Assembly (NCBI GenBank): GCA_034509755.1
Contig: CM067546.1
Coordinates: forward strand, 15,464,970-15,528,969
Length of the DNA stretch: 64,000 nucleotides
Direction: 5' to 3'
DNA from: Anisodus tanguticus
Taxonomy: Eukaryota > Streptophyta > Magnoliopsida > Solanales > Solanaceae
Under the pieces are notes generated by a model. It had not been told where the DNA came from, did no database searches, and saw only the letters and a list, made by a program, of their open reading frames with translations. This document shows, in pieces, positions 56,439-64,000 of the stretch; the first letter of the stretch is position 1; every line of letters starts with the position of its first letter. The translations under genes were made by a program, and so were the position numbers.

Positions 56439-57364
56439 TAGGCCTCATTTGTTTATATAAAATTTGATGCTGAAAGTGAATGACCTTTAGGCCTGATTTG
56501 TTTACATTAAGATTAAGAGGTCTGAATAGAAATACAATCTGAATATTAAGATGTGCACTAAGATTTAGACGTTTGAATTTAAATACATATATAAATATTA
56601 TTATGTTGTATAAAGATCTGAATACTTAATAATTAAAATTATTTATTTTTCAACATATGAATGCATAAAACTAGTTTTTATTTAAAAATTAATAAAAATA
56701 AATTTAATAAAATACTATCAATAAAATATTTTTAAAAAATCATAAGACGATTGGCAGTTTTGATGACTAACATAGTGGTTTTAGGTGTCGATGGGGATGA
56801 TGTTTCCCAATGGTTGTGGTACGAGCAGTAGCTAGTGGCGGCTAGCAGTAATGGTTGATGGTTTTGTGGTGGAGACTAATAGTTGTGGTAGATGATAGTA
56901 ATAGTTAATGGTGATGGTTGAGAATATATAGTGGTGACTGATGATGGTGATTGTCGGTAGTGATTAGGTGGTTGTTGTGGTACTAGTGGTTGGTGGTGAT
57001 GATTTTAAATGGTGACACTTTATTGAAAACTATAGCGGTCAATGGATGAGGATGGTGGTTGTGTGTGGTGGGATAGTGGTAGTTGATAATGGTGAATGAT
57101 AATGATAGCAGTGAATGGATGTAATTGGTTGAACTTCCATCATTATTGAAATTCTTGAATAGACATGTTAATGATATTAAAACTATGTTATAAATCTTAA
57201 TTATCCAAATCTATTCAGACTCATTACGTGATTGCAACATAATAAATGCACTTAATAATTAAAATTTAAACAATTAAGATTAATATCTAAAAATGAATAG
57301 ACTCAATGTCAAACCTGAATAATTAAGATCAAGACCTTTATAAAGTGCAAATAAATGAGGCCTA
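56439..57364. mobile_element. hAT-like non-autonomous element with TAGGCCTCATTT ends
   Basis: The left terminal word TAGGCCTCATTTGTTT (56439) or its near copy TAGGCCTGATTTGTTT (56488) is mirrored at the right by AAATAAATGAGGCCTA (57349-57364). The first 49 bases are tandemly duplicated, giving two candidate left ends. The interior has no transposase and contains a G/T-rich run of GGTGGT words at 56760-57110. No 8-bp target duplication is evident. Confidence 0.6.
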
Positions 57365-57437
57365 ATTATCGGTTAACAAATTCTTTTGAAGTACATACAT
57401 CACAATTTGGGGAAAAGGTCAAAAATACTCATCTACT

Positions 57438-57589
57438 TTTTTTATAGGCTATCTTTGTCCTCTGTTTCACTATGCGGCCAATTAAACCCATGTTGTCAAC
57501 AAACTTCTGATAAATGTGTAAATTTTGTTAACGACGAAGGATTAATTGACTGCATAGTGAAACATAGGACAAAGTAGCCAATAAGAAAG
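57438..57589. repeat. hairpin inverted repeat, MITE-like
   Basis: Arms 57438-57500 and 57528-57589 pair imperfectly (GTTTCACTATGC against GCATAGTGAAAC, TTGTCCTCTG against CATAGGACAA). The spacer is about 27 nt. A GGGAAAAAGGTCAAA word flanks it on both sides (57410 and 57589). Element E inserted directly to the right at 57607. Confidence 0.6.
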
Positions 57590-57606
57590 GGAAAAAGGTC
57601 AAATAT

Positions 57607-59496
57607 TGTAACGGTCCGAACCATGGCCTGGGCGAAACACGACACTCGGTGCCTGACTGCATATGACCGAGCGAACCATATGGCTTGCTGAATCAACATG
57701 GACATCAAAAGCATGCAATAATAATGATAATGAATCATGTAAAACCATATCCAAAAAATAGTCAGAAATATCATAGCGGAAATATCTGAAAATAATGATG
57801 TTTTGCCATGCTAACTAGACTAGCCTATGAAAACCTCTAAAACATGAGTCTGCAAAATTATTTACCAGGAAAAGGCTCTGGCATACCTCTACTATAAAAC
57901 AAAATCATGAAAATAATAGATTGACACCCCAAATGAGATGGAGCTCACCAAATAGATGATATCGAAGCAATCCTAACGAGCAAATCCGTCGTCCTGAAAT
58001 TCAGTACATGCACTGTGAAGTGCAGGCCCCGGGCAAAGGGATGTTAGTACATTTGAATTGTACTGTATGTAAAGCAACTGAAAGAATAAGCAGACACGAG
58101 ATATAATAGGAACATGAAATTGAAACTGAAATGTAAACATGAACATGAATATAGTGACATGTGTAAAATTTGTAAACTGTATATCTGTATATATGTGGGG
58201 AGAGCAGTGACATAACCGACAACATGAAATCATCACGTGGGTACGTGGAGTCTGGTACCTGGGCCAACCGCAGAGCGCTCACATACTTTACCGGGGTATG
58301 AGACATGAACATGACATGAAAGGATCCAATTAATAATCGGAAGGTATCGTCCTGTGGAAGGAGAGACCCTTATTTGTGCAACTCCCATCCCTTTCGGTAA
58401 TCTATGCAACTCTCAACACATGTACTTAAAAATAGTTGGCTTGTAAGCCCATGCATTTCATAAATATAACTTGTAAACATGATATGTGATAATTTAACAT
58501 GAAAATAAATACATAATATATCTTGTGAGAAAATATGTATAATTTCATAGGTTAAGTAATAATGATTCATGACTTGATAATTAAGAACTCATGAAATTCA
58601 AAGCATGTGTTCATGAATTACGAACAGGTTCATGACAATCATATTGACCTATCATGAATACAGGTGATGAATTATAATATAGACATGATATATAATATTA
58701 CATATAGTTAGGGTTATCATGGTAATAGAATAAAACCTTAAGTTATGGAATTTCATGGTTTCATGGAATAACGTGGCGTGGAGAAGAATATGGATATTTC
58801 CACATGTGGATAGAAGCTTTACATACCTTAATCGCTCCAATACTTGTAATAAAGGTCTGAACTTCGAAGAATGAATCCAAAACTTGCACCTTAATTCCTT
58901 GAGTTGGGTTTTCTTGAAAACCCTAGGTTAGAAACAATGAATTCTACTTAGAAATTGATTATACTTGATTAGAATCACGTGAAAATACATAGAAAGGACT
59001 TACCTTGAGTTATGAGGATGATAAGGAGAGAACTTCATTCTAGGGCTTAGAGAAATAAGAAAACTGATTTTTAGAACTAAATCTGCGAATTTATATTGTT
59101 CTAGTCGTCGAAAGTTTTACGACCGAAATTGACGGTCCTTCAAAAATTTTACGGTCTGAGTCTGGACTGTCAAATTTTCTACGGTCTGTATAAATCGACC
59201 GTCAACCAAAAATGCAACTTTCCAGAGACTTATAAATCCTGAGAAACTGAGACGGTCAAAAGGGACGGACCGTATAATCTTTTACGGTCCGTAAAATATA
59301 CTAGGCTCAATGAATCTCAAAAACAAAATTGACAGTTCAAATCGACGATCCGTAAAATACTTTACAATCCATATAAATTGGGCGTAAAATTTGATCTGCA
59401 GAACTGAAACTAATTTCCAACTTTAAACTCCTCGTTTTGGTTTTCTAAACCTCTGGATTATAAACAAGGCTTAATTTGAAGGTGCGAGGTGTTATA
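57607..59496 (-). repeat. 3' LTR of Ty3 element E
   Basis: On the plus strand it runs from TGTAACGGTCCGAACC to GGTGCGAGGTGTTATA; the family end is TGTTACA, so one base of the terminal CA/TG has changed. A TATAAAT box is on the minus strand at 59095-59089. The U3 part (59105-59400) is packed with ACGGTCCGT-like words in both orientations. It is alignable with 16151-18580 in its left half. Confidence 0.85.
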
Positions 59497-59820
59497 ATAT
59501 CTCCCCATTGGGATCATTCGTCCTCAAATGATGGATCATGGTTAAGAATGAGACTGAACATAGCGTGAGTACATGAACGTGAAGAAACATGACATGAAAC
59601 ATGGGATTCTCTTGAGCCATCCACCATATACATTTAGGCATTGCTTCGGGCTAAGCTAAAAAAGACTATTTTAATGATGACCTGAACAACATGATTATAT
59701 GAAAACATGAACATGAAGACATGGAACATGAGTACTGAATACATGAACGTGAAACATGAGACATGAATACACAAGGGACATGACGCGAATACAGAAAGTA
59801 TTTACTTTGATCATTTTCTG
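59497..59820 (-). other. polypurine tract and CATGA-rich 3' untranslated region of element E
   Basis: The purine run TCCCAATGGGGAGATAT (minus strand, 59497-59513) adjoins the LTR. Then about 230 bases of AACATGAAG, ACATGAACG and ACATGAGTA words without a strict period (59560-59790), the same kind of tract as in element D. Confidence 0.65.
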
Positions 59821-59999
59821 TTTGCTCCTCGAATAAGTGCGGATATATGGACTTCATATCTTCATCGGATTTCCATGTAGTCTCCTCAACATTCTAATTT
59901 CTCCACAATATTTTTACTGAGGCAACTTCCTTAGTTCTCAACTTTCGAATTTGACAATGCAAAATAGCCACATGAATCTCTTTATAGGTCAAACCATTC
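59821..59999 (-). pseudogene. Ty3 element E: chromodomain
   Basis: Minus strand, about 59972-59821: AILHCQIRKLRTKEVASVKI, LWRN, a stop, then VEETTWKSDEDMKSIYPHLF and EEQTEN at the end of pol. This is the C-terminal chromodomain that distinguishes chromoviruses. The single TAG inside it makes the copy truncated. Confidence 0.8.
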
Positions 60000-61143
60000 T
60001 TAACTATAATGGATTCGGTAGGGACAACCAATGAGGTCTCTCACACGCTTTCTCAACATGAATACGTGAAACACTGGGTGAACAACAACTAAGTCTTGTG
60101 GCAATTCAAGCTCATAAGCCACCAAACCAATTCTCCTCAAAATCCTGTATGGTCTGATATATCTGGGACTGAACTTCCCTTTCTTTCCAAATCTCATGAC
60201 ACATTTCATAGGTGAGACTTTCAGAAAAATCCTTACATCAACTTGAAATTTCAAGTCTCTACGCCTCACATCCAAATAAGACTTCTGGCAACTCTGAGTT
60301 GTTTTCAAATACTCCTGAATTAGCTTGACTTTCTCCATAGCCTGATTGACCAAGTCTGGTCCCAACAACTCTGCTTCATCAATTGGTGATCTACACCTCT
60401 ACCCATACAGAGCTTCGAACAGTGCCATTTGGAAATAGCATGATAATTGTTATTATACGCAAACTCAATAAGAGGCAAATTATCATCCTAATTACCTTTA
60501 AAATCAAGAACACATACCCTCAACATATCCTCAAGAGTCTGAATAGTATGTTCTGTCTGACCATCTGTTTGAGGATGAAAAGTTGTGTTAAGATTTACCT
60601 TGGTACCCAATCACTTCGGAAAGACTTCCAAAAGTGTGTCATGAATGAGCACCACGATCTAAAATAATGGACATTGAGTCCCATGAAGCCTGACAATTTC
60701 TTGGATATACAAATTAGCATAATCTTCTGCTGAATCTATGGTCTTGACTAGCAAGAAGTGGGCCAATTTAGTAAGTCGGTCCACAATCACCCAAATTGAA
60801 TCATGCCTTCGGGCTGAGCGAGGTAGACCTATTATGAAGTCCATGTTTATCATTTTCCATTTCCAAACAAGAATATCAATATTCTGAGCTAACCCACTAG
60901 GCCTCTGGTGCTCGACTTTCACCTATTGACAATTCGGAACTTGGCTACAAAATCTGCCACGGATCTCTTCATATCGTTCAACCAATAAATTTCCTTAAGA
61001 TCATGATACATCTTTGTAAAACCTGGGTGAATAGAATACCTGGAATTATGCGTTTCTGCCATGATTCGCTCTCTGAGTCTGTCCACATCTGGAACACATA
61101 ACATGCCTCGATACCTCAAAGTACCGTCATTTCCCTTATTCAA
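60000..61143 (-). pseudogene. Ty3 element E: integrase
   Basis: Zinc domain in 60919-61143 (YSIHPGFTKMYHDLKEIYWL with both His; the CxxC that should follow AK is lost to a frameshift at about 60940). The core is in 60659-60922, with the first Asp in MINMDFIIGLPRS. The second Asp, in LDRGAHS near 60650, is in another frame. Glu follows in DGQTEHTIQTLEDMLR near 60535-60580. The C-terminal part (60000-60368) reads LGPDLVNQAMEKVKLIQEYL, RFGKKGKFSPRYIRPYRIL and VHPVFHVFMLRK. Not functional. Confidence 0.88.
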
Positions 61144-61709
61144 AAGTCGTAGTCTTATGCTTGTGAATCCCCTCTTTCAACTGCAATAAGTAAGGATTAT
61201 TAAACTATTTCTCCTTCACCTCAGCTACTAAGGAGGATTCAGACTTGTTCTGAACAACAACACCGCCATCTTCAAAGTCCATGAGTTGAAATCCTAGACT
61301 GGCTAGTCGATGAATTTTCTTCATCAAGGTTCTTTTATCTTCTTCAACATGAGCTAAACTTCCCATGAATCATCGACTAAGAGCATTGGCTACCATATTC
61401 GCTTTTCCTGGATGGTAGAGAACATCAACATTATAGTCCTTTATCAATTTGAGCCATATCCTCTGCCTAAGATCAACTCTCACTACTTGATAATATACAA
61501 AAGGCTCTTGTGATCTGTGAAAATATCAACATGAACTCCATACAAATAGTGATGCCATATCTTTAGTGCAAAAATCACGGCTTCTAACTCTAAGTCATGA
61601 GTCGGATAATTCTTTTCATAAGGCTTAAGCTGTCTGGATGCATAAGCTATAACCTTACCATGTTGCATTAAGACACATCCGAGACCAATGTCTGATGCAT
61701 CACAATATA
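61144..61709 (-). pseudogene. Ty3 element E: RNase H C-terminal part and linker
   Basis: RNase H: GKVIAYASRQLKPYEKNYPT, HDLELEAVIFALKIWHHYLY (with the Glu) and DIFTDHKSLLYI (with the Asp) in 61483-61668, then a stop. The family block DYNVDVLYHPGK is readable in another frame near 61400-61440. The linker to integrase (61144-61380) resembles 13620-13900 of element D. Confidence 0.85.
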
Positions 61710-62556
61710 CTATGAACCCCTCGATTCCCTCTGCAATGTTAACACTAGAGTGGAAGTTAGTCTCATTTTCAGTTCTTCAAAATTACGCTCACAGGCATAT
61801 GACCACTGAAATTTGACTTTCTTCTGAGTCAATCTAGTCAACGGAGCTGAGATGGACGAAAAATCTTCTATGAATCGTCTGTAATAGTCTGGCAAACCCA
61901 AAACACTTCGTATCTCGGTAGCAGAAGTGGGTCTGGGCCAATCTTAACGTCTATTTTCTGGAAATCAACCTGGACGCCTTCGCCTGAAATTACATGGCCT
62001 AAGAATACCACTGACTTAAGCCAAAATCCATACTTGGAAAATTTTGCATAGAACTTGTGATCTTGTAGTGTCCGCAATACAATTCTGAGATGTTCTATGT
62101 GATCAGGCTCACTAAGGGAATAGACTAGAATATCATCAATGCAGATAATAACAAAAATATCAAGATAAGGCTTGAAGACCATGTTCATAAGATCCATGAA
62201 AGCAGTTGTTGCATTTGTCAATCCAAACGACATAACACAAAATTCAAAATGACAATAATGAGTTTTGAAGGCAGCTTTTGGAATGACAACTTCCTTAACT
62301 TTAAGCAGATGGTACCCTGATCTGAGGTCAATTTTGGAATAACACTGAGCACCCTGAAGTTGATCAAATAAATCATCGATTCTGGGAAGAGAATACTTAT
62401 TCTTAATGGTGACCTTGTTCAACTATCGATAATCAATGAACATACGCAAAGACCCATCCTTCTTTCAAACAAACAAGATTGGTGCACCCCATGGTGAGAC
62501 ATTTGGTATAATAAACCCCTTATCAAGGAGATCCTTCAACTACGATTTTAGTTCTC
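61710..62556 (-). pseudogene. Ty3 element E: reverse transcriptase
   Basis: Best-preserved enzyme of this element. In the 184-residue frame (61868-62422) NKVTIKNKYSLPRIDDLFDQ is at 2-21, IDLRSGYH at 31-38 (Asp 32), MSFGLTNATTAFMDL at 64-78 and CIDD at 94-97, so the catalytic Asp residues 32, 96 and 97 are present. The fingers upstream (KKDGSLRMFIDYR, then a stop) are at 62425-62480. The thumb and connection (GLPDYYRRFIEDFSSISAPL) follow at 61901-61710 in another frame. Confidence 0.9.
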
Positions 62557-63240
62557 TTAATTCGTTAGAGCCATTCTGTATGGCGAAATAGATAACAGCT
62601 TATTGCTGGGAAGTAGATCAATTTCAAAGTCAATCTCCCTATCGGGAGGAACTCCGAGAAGATCTTCTGGAAAGACTTCTAAAAACTCATTGACAACTGG
62701 TACGGACTGAAGAGTCAGGGTATGGGTATCTGCATCCCTAACCTGAACTAGATGGTAAATATACTCCTTGGATATCATCTTTTTGGCTTTAAGATAGGAA
62801 ATAAACATACATATGGGTGCTACCACATCACCCTTTGACTTTATGACTGGTTCACCGGAAAATTTGAAACTGACAATTTTGGTTCTACAACCTAATGTGG
62901 CATAACATGAAGACAATCAATCCATACCCATGATTACATCAAAGTCAACCATTTCTAAATCTACCAGATCGGCTATGGTAATGCGGTGATAGACTTTAAT
63001 AGGATAACCAATATATATTCCCGCTTGGCTATAACTGACTCACCAACTGGAGTGGATACTTCAAAGGGTTCATGCAACTTTTCTGGTTATATCCTAAATT
63101 TCCTAGCAATAAAAAGAGTTATATATGGCAGAGTGGATCCATGATCCATAAGGGTATAAACATCAAAAGTGAAAATGGTTAATATACCTGTGACAACATC
63201 TGCATGAGCCTCTGTATTCTAACGACCTGATAGTGCATAC
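62557..63240 (-). pseudogene. Ty3 element E: aspartic protease and RT linker
   Basis: The protease active site is readable near 63175-63130 as DVYTLMDHGSTLPYITLFIA, with the Asp kept (DHGS against DPGA/S in relatives), in contrast to element A. Its C-terminal part (MSSCYATLGCRTKIVSFKFS) and the linker (VVNEFLEVFPEDLLGVPPDR, ISPYRMAL) are in 62557-62916. Stops lie between the pieces. Confidence 0.85.
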
Positions 63241-63617
63241 AAGCGGTTTGGACCTCCGCTTGCATTACCGGACTTAGCTGGGCCACACCCTGACTAAGCT
63301 TGAGAATTATGAGGAACTGCTAAATTTGTGGATTGAGCCATATTACGTCATGTACTTTGGGTTGTTGATAGGAAATCTCGCTAAAAGTGACCCTGCTGAC
63401 GACAACCATAACAGATATTTATGCCAAAGCGGCACTCTCCCGGGTGCCTCTTACCACACTTAACACAAACTAGATTACTAAAAGAATTTTGACCCACACT
63501 GGCCTGTGACTAGGAGCCTGATGCTCTAAAGTGCTGCCTCTTGTTATCATTTCTGAACTTTGGGGTTGGGGCACTGGCTGAAGATGGAGTAGGTTCTGAT
63601 GACCTATTTTTGAAGAA
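63241..63617 (-). pseudogene. Ty3 element E: gag zinc-knuckle region
   Basis: Minus strand near 63475-63390: CVKCGKRHPGECRFGINICY and GCRQQGHF, a CX2CX3HX3C knuckle followed by the start of a second whose last Cys is lost. The rest is a Ser/Pro/Ala-rich gag tail (SSEPTPSSASAPTPKFRN near 63560-63610) in broken frames. Confidence 0.78.
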
Positions 63618-64000
63618 CTATCTACCTCCACCTCCCCCATGACTGAAGTGACCTATAGACTTGGCCCTCTTATTGAACTCTTTGTGTTTCTCCTTCTGTA
63701 ATGCTTCATCTTCCTTTATCATGTTCTTATTACCCTGAACAAAAGCAACCATCTTTGTAATGGTCATTTCCCTATTCTGAGCAGAAATATTAGTTGCATC
63801 GTACAAATGGGGGTCAAGGCCATACACAAAATGCCTAACTCTAGCCCTCATGTCCGGAACCATATGTGGAGCATACTTCGCCAAAGAAACAAAGTGAAGA
63901 TAATACTCCTACACACTCTTGACATACTTCTTGAGCTTCTCAAATTCTATGGCATTTGCCTCTTTAGCCTCTATTGGTAAAAAGTGTTCAATAAATGCAT
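63618..64000 (-). pseudogene. Ty3 element E: gag capsid region, partial
   Basis: Retrotransposon gag domain: FVSLAKYAPHMVPDMRARVR, HFVYGLDPHLYDATNI, MTITKMVAFVQGNKN and a basic GHFSHGGGGGR end in 63618-63884. More gag (EFEKLKKYVKSV, with a stop) continues to the window edge. Capsid assembly protein; the N-terminus is outside the window. Confidence 0.85.

Larger units (their letters stand above)
57607..64000 (-). mobile_element. Ty3 element E, minus-strand Tekay-like chromovirus, cut by the window edge
   Basis: 3' LTR at 57607-59496, then on the minus strand chromodomain, integrase, RNase H, RT, protease, zinc knuckle and gag in correct reverse order up to 64000; the 5' LTR lies beyond. It is of the same family as element D, as LTRs, polypurine tract and CATGA-rich tract all match in kind. 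It is much more complete than D but broken by many stops and frameshifts. Confidence 0.9.

Noticed and set aside
1..64000. CRISPR arrays, bacterial operons, ribosome binding sites, replication origins
   Set aside because: The window is plant nuclear DNA; the tandem repeats seen have no spacer structure, and no bacterial genes are present.

Overview
This window is a gene-poor, transposon-dense stretch of a flowering-plant nuclear genome, most likely Solanaceae. Pointers are Tekay/Del-type Ty3 LTRs that begin TGTAACACC and end GTGACA, Tork-like Copia elements, a LINE 3' end with the tail shared with Solanaceae TS-type SINEs, and an endogenous pararetrovirus (EPRV) resembling the solendovirus/petuvirus group. 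The genus is not resolved. The only gene I can support as intact and host-functional is a nuclear tRNA-Asn(GTT) at 34288-34361 on the minus strand. Every other coding stretch is retroelement or pararetrovirus sequence broken by stops and frameshifts.

Layout. 1-9681: Ty3 element A (+ strand, 5' end outside the window) with a long 3' LTR, into which LTR B (6185-9517, carrying a 1-kb internal tandem duplication) appears to have landed. 9682-18580: Ty3 element D (- strand), with a 3' LTR truncated exactly where A ends, degraded integrase/chromodomain, about 2.2 kb of unassigned interior, an initiator-Met PBS and a 5' LTR. 18581-21800: unassigned AT-rich DNA, an LTR fragment C with a 20-21 bp minisatellite, and the 3' end of a Reina/Galadriel-like chromovirus. 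21806-31323: Copia element F (+), 5'-truncated, split by complete Copia element G (-, 24791-30827, 487-bp LTRs, TSD ATATG).

31324-36727: AT-rich intergenic DNA with a Copia protease relic, a Stowaway-like MITE, the tRNA gene and a LINE 3' fragment. 36728-44383: a probable MITE split near its middle by Copia element H (37280-43824, TSD GTTGC), whose LTRs and target duplication are clean while its pol is riddled with small indels.

44617-56138: an EPRV cluster arranged as an inverted repeat. A rearranged + strand copy and a more complete - strand copy meet at a palindromic leader (446-bp arms, 35-nt loop), and the cluster is flanked by a 71-bp direct repeat. 56439-57592: a hAT-like TIR element and a hairpin MITE. 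57607-64000: Ty3 element E (-), same family as D, running off the right edge with its gag.

The region is best read as successive nested insertions. Its most interesting candidate is the EPRV inverted repeat: read-through transcription would yield long self-complementary RNA, a plausible siRNA source.
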